A stretch of 64,000 nucleotides of DNA from Gymnothorax reevesii. Taxonomy: Eukaryota; Chordata; Actinopteri; Anguilliformes; Muraenidae. Below the pieces are notes generated by a model. The model saw nothing but the letters and a program-made list of their open reading frames with translations. It was not told the origin of the DNA and did not search any database. Where the stretch lies: contig CM056582.1 of the NCBI GenBank assembly GCA_029721435.1, positions 41,188,611-41,252,610 on the forward strand, read 5' to 3'. Shown piece after piece: positions 46,421 to 56,717 of this stretch (positions are counted from its first letter, which is position 1; every line of letters starts with the position of its first letter). The translations under genes were made by a program, and so were the position numbers.

Positions 46421-46702
46421 ATGGTGAGTCGCGTACCGAGGTGTGCTCTTCCAGGCTGTGGAAGCAGTGTGCAAACGTTCCATAACCTTCCAACCGAAAG
46501 AAATGCACAAAATGCGTGACTGCTGTTCATTTTTAATCGGATTTCCACGACATTCAACCACAGACTGTTACTTTGCTCAGTCCATTTCACCTCTGAAAGT
46601 TTTGCTAACCTGGCACAATTTCAAGCCGGCTTCTCGCAGCGTTTTGCACTATGTAGTGGAGCAGTTCCGACTTTGCGTCAACCTCAACAACCAGTGCAAA
46701 CT
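46421..46702 (+). pseudogene. THAP-domain first exon with one stop
   Basis: The ATG at 46421 starts MVSRVPRCALPGCGSSVQTF, giving the first zinc-binding pair C-X4-C. HNLPTERN follows, and then, after an in-frame TGA at 46517-46519, LLLCSVHFTSESF with the C-X2-H pair and a closing AVPTL. A good donor (AACT then GTAAGT) ends the exon at 46702. The TGA replaces the conserved Trp position. Domain and exon layout fit a THAP-containing transposase or host gene; the stop argues for a dead copy. Confidence 0.65.
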
Positions 46703-46882
46703 GTAAGTATCACGTTGTTGTTAGATTGTTTTTAAAACTTTAAAAATAGAAAATATTCATTTTTCTTGTCAAGCCAACATTGTATGACGTGATTCTCACT
46801 CAGCAACAGCTTTGAGATGAGATCTAAATAAATCCGTGAAGATTACTCTTGTTACGTCTCGTTTTCAGAGTGTAATCACTTT

Positions 46883-47010
46883 CTTCGCTTTACTAAGGGA
46901 TTGGAAGCAATGCAAGTGATTCATGATTGTTTAAATTGTTCAAATAAAATAGGACCATTTGAAATGTCTTTATGTAATTTAATTGCTTCCAATCCCTCAG
47001 TAAAGACAAG
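46883..47010. repeat. Inverted repeat with 26-bp arms
   Basis: CTTTACTAAGGGATTGGAAG followed by CAAT (46888 onward) is mirrored by ATTGCTTCCAATCCCTCAGT and AAAG (46982-47006). The spacer is about 70 bp. It is possibly a MITE core. Confidence 0.7.
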
Positions 47011-47555
47011 CGTGAGAATTCCAGAGTCCTAATCGAGTTCCGTGTCACTAGTAGGGAAATCCACTGTAATGTATGTAAAACTGATTCACTTATTGCACAA
47101 GGACTTAAATTCTGCAAATAAATTTCTTCAGTGCAGTTTGATTGAATGCTTGCTGACGTACGGCACAGAAACGTCAATGCGAGAGACTCACTCCGAATGC
47201 GAGAGCCAATCAGCCAATCAGTGTCTAGTGCTTGCATTTCATAATGAGGTTGCCAGTTAAGCACGAAAGGTCGCCAAATAGGTGCAAAACAATGTGTTCA
47301 AAATCCCCCACCCTAAAATAACTTTTTGAGAGAGGTTTTCAGGAAGCTTCTGAGGCATTACAGACCCAACCAAAATTTTTTGTCTAAATGTCACATCACA
47401 GAACAAGGATAAATACCCCGTTCAACCATTCTTGGTCGCCTTTAAATACACCAGGAATTCATTCTCTAATGTTAAGAATGCTCTGACTGCATTTGTCTAA
47501 TTCTTGCTTATTTTCTGACCATTGATCTGTTGTTAAGACCATTGATAGGTTAATA
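47011..47555. other. Intergenic, nothing recognised
   Basis: No gene or repeat ends recognised before the Tc1 element. Confidence 0.5.
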
Positions 47556-49153
47556 CATCGCCCTCCATAATTATTGGCACCCCTGGTTAGGATGCGTTAA
47601 AAGCCTTAAAATAAATTCAATTTTTATTACAGAAGCATACTCTCACACTAAAATTGTAGAAAAATGTAACCTTCAACTCAAGTGAATTTTGAGGGGGAAA
47701 AAAATCCCTGACTAGGAAATAATTATATTCCATAAAATCACCTGTTCCACAATTATTGGCACCCCTGACAATTCCAAGGAAATAAATGTAATTGAAGTAT
47801 TTATGTCATTTCTACAGTAGTTTACAAAGTTAGGAACATTTAATTGGTAATTTATCACTTCCTGTTTCCCTGGGGTATAAATATGACGTGACACAGAGGC
47901 CATTTCTCTCATCCACTCTTCAACATGAGAAAGACAAAGGAACACACCATTCAAGTAAGGCAGATGTGTGTCGACCTTCACAAGTCAGGCAATGGCTACA
48001 AGAAAATAGCCACTTGCCTGCACCTGCCCATATCTACTGTCAGAGGAATCATTAAGAACTTTAAAACAACTGGAACAGTGGTAAACAAGCCTGGACGAGG
48101 ATGGAAGGCTATTTTGCCACCACGCACAGTGAGGAGTATGGTAAGAGAAATAAAAAGTTTCCAGAGCTCACTATTGAAGAATTACAACAAATGGCAGCAT
48201 CTTGGGGTCACAAAGTCTCCAAAACAACCATCAGGCGCTATCTACTTGCCAACAAGCTGTTTGGGAGGCATGCACGGAAAAAACCTTTTCTCACTCACAA
48301 TCATAAATGCAAACGTCTGGAGTTCGCTAAGCGGTACTGGGACTTCAACTGGGACCATGTGCTTTGGTCAGATGAGACCAAGATAGAGTGTTTGTTGTCA
48401 AAATGCTCTAAGTGAGTCTGGCGGAACACAAAAGATGAGTATGCAGAAAAGCACCTCATGCCCACTGTGAAGTATGGGAGAGGATCGGTGATGCTGTGGG
48501 CCTGTTTCTCTTCCAGAGGCCCTGGGAACATTGTTAGGGTGCATGGCATCATGAACGCTTTGAAATACCTGGACATATTAAATCAAAATCTGGTGGCCTC
48601 TGCCCGAAAGCTGAAGATGGGTCGTCACTGGGTCTTTCAGCAAGATAATGACCCTAAACATGAGGCCAAATCTACACAGAAATAGTTCACCAGACAGAGA
48701 ATCAAGCTCCTCCCATGCCCATCTCCGTCCCCAGACCTCAACCCCATTGAAATCCTGTGGAGTGAGCTGAAGAGGAGAGTGCAGAGGAGAGGACCCGGGT
48801 TGCTGGATGATTTAGAGAGATTGTGCAAAGAGGAATGGTTGAAGATCCCTCTTTCTGTTTTCTCCCATCTTGTGAAACATTATACGGGTAAATTAGGTGT
48901 TGTTTTGTTGGCAAAAGGGGGTTGAACAAAGTATTAACATTGGGGGTTCTAATAATTGTGGGACACATGATTTGATGTAAAAGAATTATTTCTTAATGTG
49001 GGATTTTTTCCCACTGAATAAATGCACTTGAATTTAAGTTTGGATTTTCCTCTTTTTTCATTGTGGTCCTATATCATTTAGAATAAAACAGAATTTATTA
49101 GAAGATAAAGAACCTATCTTAACCAGGGGTGCCAATAATTATGGAGGGCGCTG
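47556..49153 (+). mobile_element. Tc1-like DNA transposon, nearly complete
   Basis: TA lies on both sides (47554-47555 and 49154-49155). The terminal inverted repeats share CGCCCTCCATAATTATTGGC and ACCCCTGGTTA. An inner copy of the terminal motif (CCACAATTATTGGCACCCC) at about 47750 fits the double direct repeats of Tc1 elements. At 1598 bp the element has the family's usual length. It is the same family as 15310-16743. Confidence 0.95.
47925..48924 (+). pseudogene. Tc1-family transposase with a frameshift and stops
   Basis: It starts MRKTKEHTIQVRQMCVDLHK at the family's normal site. The helix-turn-helix (ISTVRGIIKNFKTTGTV), GRGW linker and second DNA-binding helix are present. Near 48160 the reading frame shifts. 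In the next frame LANKLFGRHARKKP and LWSDETK (first Asp) follow, then a TGA at about 48414. FQQDNDPKHEA (second Asp) lies near 48640, a TAG near 48684, and PDLNPIEILW (Glu) near 48735. All three catalytic residues of the DDE triad are therefore retained in the DNA, but the chain is broken in at least three places. Confidence 0.9.
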
Positions 49154-49652
49154 TATTTTGCCAATTTGGGCTTGGCCCATTTTTTGGCCCAGGAGCATAC
49201 TCCGCTCAAGACCACCACATATTGCCTCGATAAAAGCATTCTGAACTGACACCTTGCAGAACTCTGCCAGTGCCGAGCCGAGCAGCAGAACCACAGTGTG
49301 CTGGGCTTGACTGTGAGGAAGGGGAAGGTAACCAGGTGCTGAACAGCTGGGATCCAAAGATAAAACCAGCAGATGGCTAATGGGAGCTTTGCCCCGCTGA
49401 TAATATTTGGCCACTGCACTACAATGTACTGAAATGATGTTTGAAATTTTGTAAGAGGCAAAATAGGACACGGTAACCCATGAGAAATTATTTGCACAAA
49501 ATTGCACCAGATAAAAATTCTGAAACGAACTGTCAATTAAAAGGTTTGCTGTGGCTTATTTGGAGAAGCCCTCTATCTTTTTGCTAATGTGTTGCTTCTT
49601 TGTGTCCATGATTATTAAATGGCTTTCTTTTCATTAAAAATATTTATTTATA

Positions 49653-50576
49653 CAACCCCAATTCTGAAATAGTTGGGATGAAGTGTAAATTGTCAATAAA
49701 GCCAAAATGCAATGACTTTCAGATCACATGAGCCAATAAGTTATTAACAATAGAACGTAGATTACATTTCAAATGTTGAAACTGAGACATTTTACATTTT
49801 TATCCACAAAATAAGCTTATTTCAAATTTTCTGGCTGCAACAGGTCGCAAAAAAGTGGGGACACAGGAAAAAAAGGGCTGAAAAAGCAATTAATATATAA
49901 GAGAATCGGCTGAAAAAACATTTAGCCAGTAATTAAGTTAACTGGCATCAGGTGTGTAACATGATTGGCTATAAAAGTGATGTCTTAGAGAGTCTCTCAG
50001 AAGTAAAAATGGCCAGAGGCTCTACAACCAGTAAAGGCTTGATTAAAAACAGTGTGGAATACAATGTTACCCAATGTAAAACTGCATTACTTTTGAAGGT
50101 ATCATCATCGACAGAGCATAACATCATCAAAATATTCAGAGAAACTGGAAAAATCTCTCTGCATGAGGGACAAGGCCAGAGACCTTTGCTGAATACCCAT
50201 GATCTTTGGGCCCTCAGACGCCACTGCATCACTCACCGGCATGATTCTGTCATTGACATTACTAAATGGGCCCAGGAATACTTCAAAAAACCACTGTCTG
50301 TAAACACAGCCCGTCGTGCCATCCACATCCTAAAACTCTATCATGCAAAAAGGAAGCCATTGTTGAGCATGATCCAGAAGTGCCGCCGTTCTGTTGAGAG
50401 CAACATATGCTCCCCTCCAGATGACATCTATTCCAGGGAAGGCCTTGTGCATTTCAGCAGGTCAATGTATAACCACATATTGCAGCTATTACAACAGCAT
50501 GGCTTCGTAGCAGAAGAGTCTGTGTGCTGAACTGGCCTGCCGATTGAGAACATTTGGTGCATAATTAAATGAAAAG
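49653..50576 (+). mobile_element. Tc1 deletion derivative, 3' truncated
   Basis: TA at 49651-49652 precedes CAACCCCAATTCTGAAATAG. The 192-codon frame 49952-50530 joins a Tc1 helix-turn-helix region (HDSVIDITKWAQEYFKKPLS) directly to out-of-frame sequence from beyond the catalytic core (CSPPDDIYSREGLVHFS). The first Asp block is deleted. The same junction occurs in 41214-45994. The copy stops at 50576, where an LTR-like sequence begins, and lacks its right terminal repeat. Confidence 0.85.
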
Positions 50577-51476
50577 TGTTGGGGTCTCACATGGAGGAAA
50601 ACTTTCATATGTGTGGAAATTCAAAATGGATCCCTGGATTTCCCATGACCACTCTCTGCCTGCAAGCCCCTCCCGCCAGCAGGCCAGGTACATAAAAGCA
50701 GTGGTCAACCATTTTATCTCTCTTGGAGCTCCCCTCTCTCTTGGCTCTTTTCTCTCTTGGCTCTTGGAGTCAGCTCTGGACTCTCTCTCTCTCTCCCTTG
50801 GAGAGGCTCCTGGACCCCTGTGGACTTCTCAGGCTGGGGAACCCCTCCCCCACCTCTTAGGCCCAGCATAGACTGGCCATGCAGAAGAATCTGCCAGGCT
50901 ACCAGGAGTACAGCAAGAGTTGAAGAAACAGCTTGCTTTTGAGGTGTGGCCAGCTTCCCTCCTCTCCCCACAGCAAAGACACGGACAGCACCAGAACCGC
51001 TCTTTCAGCCGGATCAACATCACCCGTGATTGGATCCTCCAGCAACCTCCAAACCTCTTTCCTCAACTAAGGACTGGTAAAAACTGGGCATTTAAACCCT
51101 CTTTTAAGGCTAAAATTGACTGTGTGTATTTTTAAAATGATAGTAGTTGTGATTGTTTTAGGATTGTGTTTTAGTAGGACAGGATGTGTTAATTTGCATG
51201 CAAATAACCTCCTGTAGACTAGCACGGCGCCTTTCCTATGCAAAACACGCACACCTCTTCGTTTTGACGTAATACACACACGCACAAACAACAGTGAGCA
51301 TTTTAAGTCATTTAATAATAACTGACTTTAAAACTCTTAGCTTTCCTTTGCTACAAAGACTTGGTCTTTGTTACAGTAGGGTTGCCTTCCCCCACTCGCA
51401 TGGTCTGCAAGGCCCCTTCATTCACACCTTAGATCATCCCTTTGTTCTCTCACCCACACCCGCACACGCGCATGCA

Positions 51477-51509
<33 letters not shown>

Positions 51510-51902
51510 CCTTCATTGTGTATATAGTGTTTAGTGTAGTTTAGATTGTGTTTTATTTGTTTCATTTAAATAAATATTCTTTTAAGACGTGCTGTGGTTA
51601 TTATTGTGCAAGAGTGAAAGTGCCAACCTCTTCTATCTAGAACTCTGAATACTTCAATCTAACTATTGATTGGGTAAGTTGGTTACAATTATTAATTTAA
51701 TTATTAATCCATTTCCAAATTAATAGCTTAATGGATATTGAGACTGAGGTTTTATTAATTGGCTATCGTTTTCCCTTCACTGAGGAAGGGTGGTGCCCCG
51801 AGGTATTTATATTAATATTTAATATTAATATTACAATATCATATTTTTGGATCGTCAAATTAATAATATTGATATCATTAGGCAAATTTCATTTTCCCAA
51901 CA
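50577..51902 (+). mobile_element. Candidate solo LTR, 1326 bp
   Basis: It starts TGTTGGG and ends CCCAACA, the inverted TG...CA ends expected of an LTR. A TATA-like TACATAAAAG lies at about 50690 and AATAAA at about 51570, in the right order for U3, R and U5. It begins exactly where the Tc1 copy breaks off. No flanking duplication matches (AAAAG against TATAT), so a partial element or recombination between copies is possible. It contains no ORF of note. Confidence 0.5.
51479..51507. repeat. (CA)n microsatellite
   Basis: Uninterrupted CA run within the LTR-like sequence. Confidence 0.9.
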
Positions 51903-51914
51903 TATATATATATA

Positions 51915-53348
51915 TGTAGCCCGTGGGCCAGTAACGGTTTGCTGTTCTTTCGCCTTCTCTAAACACACGTCTTACGTTATTAAGTGGGGAAGAGGGTGGT
52001 GATTGATTTAGCCGCTGGTCATATTCCCGACAGGATTATTTATAAGCACCTGGGGTCCTTCACCCAGGAGCTTGTATCAAACACAGCTGGTTCCGGTTTG
52101 TTATAGCATCACAAGTCCACAGGAGAGCAGATGCGGGTAGGACAGCTGCATGTCGGCGTGTGTTATTGTAATACTATCGTGGTGTTAACAACAACAACAA
52201 GTGTTTTCCAGCGCGATAATTATAGCCGTTGGAGACTCGCTCTACGGAAATCTTCGACCAGTGTTCGTAGCCCTTTTTTAGCCAGCGTTAAAAAAGATCC
52301 TTGCAGCAACAGTGTTGCTGGTTGCTGTTCTCTTTTATATTTTTGGTGTTTGGTGCCTCTAATGGATCGTTTGCGTTTTTTTCTCTAGCCTACCGGCATA
52401 ACGAGTGGTTGTATAGCCTAAGTAACTAATGTGCAAGTCAATGTGCGCCGTAGGCTAGAGCGTGTTTATTTTGTTTATTCTTTTTTTTGTTTTATTACAA
52501 GCCCAGTGTCCCTCTTTTCCCTTCCCAGAAAAAAAGACCTCCGAGTTTAGTAGGCCTTTAGTATTTTCACTCCAGTAGTTTTAGTGAGTGTATTGTGTGT
52601 GTCCCTATAGCACTTGCAGCGCGTGTAGGATGAACTCTTAATTACTCAGTGAGTGATCTAGCTTCAGTGGTTGATTTCTAGTACTCTCACTCCAGTAGCT
52701 TTAGTGATTGCATTGTGTGTGTTCCTATAGCAATTACAGTGTGTGTGGGATGAACTCTTAATTACTTGGTGAGTGACCTAATCTTGGTAGCTGGTCTCTT
52801 GTATTCCCGCTTCAGTAGCCTTAGTGGTTGCATAGTGTGTGTTCCTATAGCATTGGTAGTGTGTGTAGGATGAACTCTTAATTACTTGGTGAGTGATCTA
52901 TTATCGGTAGCTGGTTTCTAGTATTCTCACGTCAATAGCCTTGTGGTGTTTTAGCATGTGTTCTACGAACCCTATAGCGATTGCAAGTGTGTAGGATGAA
53001 CTCTTGATTGCCTTGTCTCGTTTTATTAGAGCACAGGCCTAATTTTGAGCCTGTGTATTATTTTGAAGTGTCAAACCACGTGTGTCATTAAGACCTGGTC
53101 TAACCTTAGTCTTCCGATTGGCCTACCCTGAGGTCCTCCCCCCCCCCTTCATCCTGTCCATGGGGTTTTCTATTTATTTATTTTTCCCTGGTGTCCAACC
53201 AACTGTTTTGTGCTAGCATATGTTTTAATAAAGAATATATTTTTATACTCCTACCAATTTGTGACAACGTTATTGAGATTCCCTTGCATTGATAGGCTGT
53301 ATGATTCAAGGGGTGGTGTAGTCGGGTTACCATCTAGGGGGCGTTACA
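51915..53348 (+). repeat. 5' LTR (1434 bp)
   Basis: TG...CA bounded. A TATA-like TTATTTATAAGC lies at 52036-52047 and the poly(A) signal AATAAA at 53227-53232. It contains a 120-bp tandem repeat (listed separately). The 3' LTR is 116 bp shorter. Confidence 0.95.
52561..53017 (+). repeat. 120-bp tandem repeat in the 5' LTR, about 3.8 units
   Basis: Units begin at 52561, 52681, 52801 and 52921. Each has a CACTCCAGTAG-like start, a TATAGCA-like centre and GGATGAACTCTTAATTACT. The fourth is shortened. The corresponding region of the 3' LTR (from 59782) has one unit fewer. Confidence 0.9.
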
Positions 53349-53351
53349 ATC

Positions 53352-53369
53352 TGGCGTAATCGGCAGGAT
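53352..53369 (+). promoter_or_regulatory. Putative tRNA primer binding site
   Basis: TGGCGTAATCGGCAGGAT begins 3 nt after the 5' LTR and starts with TGG, complementary to a tRNA CCA end. The tRNA species was not assigned. Confidence 0.6.
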
Positions 53370-53446
53370 ATTTGGAATGTTGGTTGGTCCCAGCTTTAGC
53401 GGCACCTTGCATTTGTATGTGTGTATGGAGAACAGCAACTGGCGAC

Positions 53447-54556
53447 ATGTCGGACCACGACAGTGACGAATCTACTGCAGCAGTGGAGTTGCAGCGACTG
53501 CGGGAGCGTATTGCTCAGCTTCAAGCTGAAAATCAGAGACTGACTAGTGCACCAGGCAATGGAGTTGGTGCACTCCCCGTCCAAAGAGAGCAAGCATTCT
53601 ACCTGCCCTGTGAAAGACGATGCCCTAAATTTTCTGGTTCTGCAGTGGCAGGAGCGCTATCTGTGGAGGAGTGGGTCGAGGAGGCCAAAAGCTGTATAAG
53701 GTCAAGATGTATGTCTGTGGTGGAGAAGGCATTGTTTTTATATGACCATCTCGAAGGGGAAGCCAGAAATGAAATTAAGTATCGCCCCGTAGCAATCCGG
53801 GAAGATCCTGTTGAAATTATTACAATTTTAAAAGAGGTGTATGGTTGTAGTAAGTCTTATGTATATTGGCAACAACGTTTTTTCGACCGGAAACAGAAGG
53901 ACAATGAATCATTATTTGAGTTTTCACATGCACTGCTGGAACTTATGGAGAAGGTCAAGCAGTCTAACAGAGAGGCAATCACTAATCCTGATATAGTGCT
54001 CAGAGACCAGTTTTGCGAAAATGTGCGTGATCACATGTTAAGAAGGGAACTTAAGCGGGCAGTGCGGGCTGATGGGAGGTTAACGTTGTTGGATGTACGT
54101 CGGGAGGCTACCAGGTGGGTGGAGGAGGGTCAGACCGGTCGGGACCGGGGTCTCCGTCCTTCAGGGCGGGGCAACGAAGCAGCTTATACAAGTCAGTGCG
54201 AGTCTGCTTTTGCTCAAGCTCCCCAGGACACATTTGCAAAGTCATCTGACATGGCTGAGTTCAAGGATCTGGTCTTAAAACAGCAAGCCCAACTAGACAC
54301 ATTGGTTAAGTATCTAAACCAGCCCATTAACAGGTCTCGTGCCTCCCAGCCCCCTGGGGGAGGGCGGTTTAAGCGCACTGCAGATGGGCAACCTATCTGT
54401 ATCCGGTGCGATCAGCCCGGACATATAGCCCGGTATTGCCTGTCGGCTCCCCCTTCCAATACTACTAGGCTGGCATCTCGTACGCCACGTGATGATTTAA
54501 CCAATCAGTCAGTGCCCCATGCCAGCAATTCCAGTAGCCAGGCGGGAAACTTGTAA
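53447..54556 (+). CDS. Gag-like protein of the Gypsy element
   Basis: This is the structural polyprotein that forms the retrotransposon particle. The first good ATG is at 53447 (purine at -3); the open frame also allows 53417. The protein (about 369 residues) begins acidic and has a short heptad-like coiled coil (VELQRLRERIAQLQAENQRL). It then has a capsid-like helical core with FFDRKQKDNESLFEFSHALL near the middle. At about residues 318-331 is one CCHC zinc knuckle (CIRCDQPGHIARYC) for RNA binding. The frame is intact up to TAA at 54554-54556. A -1 frameshift signal overlaps its end and leads into pol. Confidence 0.9.
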   Translation: MSDHDSDESTAAVELQRLRERIAQLQAENQRLTSAPGNGVGALPVQREQAFYLPCERRCPKFSGSAVAGALSVEEWVEEAKSCIRSRCMSVVEKALFLYDHLEGEARNEIKYRPVAIREDPVEIITILKEVYGCSKSYVYWQQRFFDRKQKDNESLFEFSHALLELMEKVKQSNREAITNPDIVLRDQFCENVRDHMLRRELKRAVRADGRLTLLDVRREATRWVEEGQTGRDRGLRPSGRGNEAAYTSQCESAFAQAPQDTFAKSSDMAEFKDLVLKQQAQLDTLVKYLNQPINRSRASQPPGGGRFKRTADGQPICIRCDQPGHIARYCLSAPPSNTTRLASRTPRDDLTNQSVPHASNSSSQAGNL

Positions 54557-54589
54557 CCCCCAGTGTGCAGAGCCACACACTGGGAGGGG
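54544..54589 (+). promoter_or_regulatory. Predicted -1 ribosomal frameshift signal at the gag/pol junction
   Basis: The slippery heptamer GGGAAAC (54544-54550) lies in the gag frame as G-GGA-AAC. After an 8-nt spacer containing the gag stop, a 9-bp perfect stem forms: CCCAGTGTG (54559-54567) with CACACTGGG (54576-54584), 8-nt loop. Two further C-G pairs form past a one-base bulge. A -1 slip enters the pol frame, which is open here and has no ATG of its own near its start. Confidence 0.8.
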
Positions 54590-55809
54590 TGGTACCTGGC
54601 TCTGTTCATTCCTCTTCTCTTGACCAGTTGGTAGGAAATTGTCCAGTCTTAAATGTAGCTATGGGGGGTGTGTTGGTACCATGTTTGATTGACACTGGAT
54701 CAATGGTTACAACTGTAACGGAGAGCTTTTTCCGTGAACATTTTTCTCACTTACAGAAGAAGGATTGTAAATGGCTGGGCCTTAAAGCAGCGAACGGTTT
54801 AGATATACCTTACACAGGCTATATTGAGTTGGATGTGGTAGTATTGGGACAGTGTATTCCTGCGAGGGGGGTTTTGATTGTCAGGGACCCCGTAGACACA
54901 ACTATTCACAGCCGTAAGGCTGTCACCCCAGGTATATTAGGAATGAATGTGCTTGGTGATTGCTATCAGGTTCTCTTTGAGCAGCATGGCCCACGGCTCT
55001 TTCACTCCCTTCCGGTTAAGTCGGCGGCTCCTGAAACCTTGCGTGCCCTGAGGCATTGTGAGAGGATTAAGGCCATCCTCAATGCCTCCCAGCCCTTTAG
55101 AGTTAAGATACAGGGGAAGTCGCCCATTTGTGTTGGAGCTGGTGCTCTCACCCTGGTGCCTGTTACGTGTCCCCAAGTAGATTCCACTGATTTTTTGCTT
55201 GAGCCACTGGGCTTTGAAGATGGACAGTTGCCCGAAGGCCTTTTGGTGTCTCCCGCGCTTGTTTCGGCCAAAAAAGGTCTTTTATATGCTCCAGTCGTCA
55301 ACGTTGGGGACGTTGAAGTGTGGCTACCCCCACGACGGGTCATTGGCACTGTACAAACTGTGATGGCCACTTCGGCGAGCGTGGAAGGCATTGAGTTTAA
55401 GCCTTCATGGGAGGAGTGCTGTGCTTATGTCTTTGCTCAGGAGGCAGCCCCATGTGCCAAAATCCCTGACCAGGTTTTTACTGACTTTGACGGGTTGGAT
55501 CCGACAGAAACCTCCCAGGCTAAAGCCCTATTTGCACAGTACAAGGACATTTTTTCCAAGGGTGATGGAGATTTGGGCTGTACTTCCTTGGTGGCTCATG
55601 AGATTCCTCTGATCGATGATGCCCCTGTCCGACAGCCTTACCGCCGTCTACCACCTTCTCAGTACGAAACGGTAAAGGCGCACATCCAACAGCTTCTTGA
55701 TAGTAAAATCATACGTGAAAGCGCCAGTCCTTATTCGTCCCCCATTGTTTTGGTTACTAAGAAAGATGGGAGACTGCGCCTATGTGTAGACTATAGACAG
55801 TTGAATTCT
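54551..55809 (+). pseudogene. Gypsy pol, part 1: protease and start of reverse transcriptase
   Basis: The frame lies at -1 to gag. About 43 residues after 54565 is the aspartic protease motif LIDTGSMVTTV; a conserved ILGMNVLGD follows further on, as in retropepsins. Near 55630 the reverse transcriptase begins (RQPYRRLPPSQYETVKAHIQ, LLDSKIIRES, SPIVLVTKKDGRLRLCVDYR). The chain is cut at 55809 by a SINE. Protease processes the polyprotein and the transcriptase copies the RNA. Coding sequence is otherwise clean to this point. Confidence 0.9.
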
Positions 55810-56300
55810 TTTTTTTTTTTTTTTTTAAATTTGGCATCTCCAATCCCACCCAAATTTGGAATGCCCAATTGGGGAACTATGTACAAAGCTTGCTCGTATG
55901 CGACCCCTTGCTGCCAACTCAGGATAGTGAAAACAGTTCACGGCTCTCCTTCGAAGCACGTGCCTGTCAGCCACTGATTCTTATACACTCGCTGGTTGAA
56001 TCTTCGCAAGTTCAGAGCGAGGGCGGAGGATGCCCGGACATGAACCAAGCCGAATTCTTCCTGACGAGCGCCCGTCTGGCCAACAGGAGGCGCTGGAGCA
56101 ACGAACAAAGCTGTTATAGAATGCCCAAATCCGGCAGTCCCTTCCCAATTTGTAACCCTGTAGCGCGATAGCCAATTGTGCGCTACTCTGAAAAAGCTGC
56201 CGACCCCTGCCGGTGGGTACGCCGAGGCTCGAACCCGCGACGTGGTGATCACCTCTGCACGGCAGCGCAGTGCCTTAACCGTGTGAGCCACCCGGCAGCT
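55810..56300 (-). mobile_element. tRNA-derived SINE inserted in the reverse transcriptase
   Basis: The perfect 14-bp target duplication GACAGTTGAATTCT lies at 55796-55809 and 56301-56314. On the minus strand the head has box A (GGTGGCTCACACGGTTAAGG) and box B (GGGTTCGAGCC) near 56290-56225. The 3' end is a poly(A) tract (T run to 55826). The body is about 490 bp, long for a simple tRNA SINE, so it may be composite. It carries frames in both directions that are not genes. The tRNA-like head differs from the SINEs at 37098 and 39108. Confidence 0.9.
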
Positions 56301-56314
56301 GACAGTTGAATTCT

Positions 56315-56717
56315 AAGACCCGCCGTGACGCCTACCCTCTCCCGAGGATCGAAGAGTCCCTGGATGCCCTCTCAGGAGCAAAGTGGTTTTCCACCATTGA
56401 CCTCGCCAGTGGCTATAATCAGGTTCCCGTTGCTGAAAAGGACAAAGCGAAAACTGCCTTTTGTACTCCATTTGGGCTTTATGAGTTCAATCGAATGCCC
56501 GTTGATCTCTGCAATGCTCCGGGCACCTTCCAACGTTTGATGGAGAGGATGTTTGGCGATCGTCGCTATCAGACTGTTCTCCTTTACCTAGATGACGTTA
56601 TCATCTTTTCGTCTACTGTACAACAGCATCTTGAGCGGTTGGAAGAAGTTTTTGCGAGGCTACAGAAGCAGGGCCTGAAAGTCAAGCTGTCCAAGTGCCG
56701 GTTTTTTTCAACCCCAG
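56315..56717 (+). pseudogene. Gypsy pol, part 2: reverse transcriptase catalytic core
   Basis: Directly after the SINE target duplication the frame resumes with DAYPLPRIEESLDALSGAKW and FSTIDLASGYNQ (first catalytic Asp). Then come TAFCTPFGLYEFNRMP and LLYLDDVIIFS, which holds the YLDD active site. The frame is lost at a run of seven T (56702-56708) just after KCRF. The next domain continues in another frame. Confidence 0.9.

Noticed and set aside
50714..51023. Overlapping frames in the LTR-like block
   Set aside because: They derive from CT-rich simple sequence and oppose each other; no domain is visible.
52561..53017. Regular 120-bp repeats as a separate satellite
   Set aside because: They lie within both LTRs of the Gypsy element and belong to it.
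55938..56291. 117-codon minus-strand frame
   Set aside because: It lies entirely inside the SINE and runs through its tRNA-like head; not a gene.
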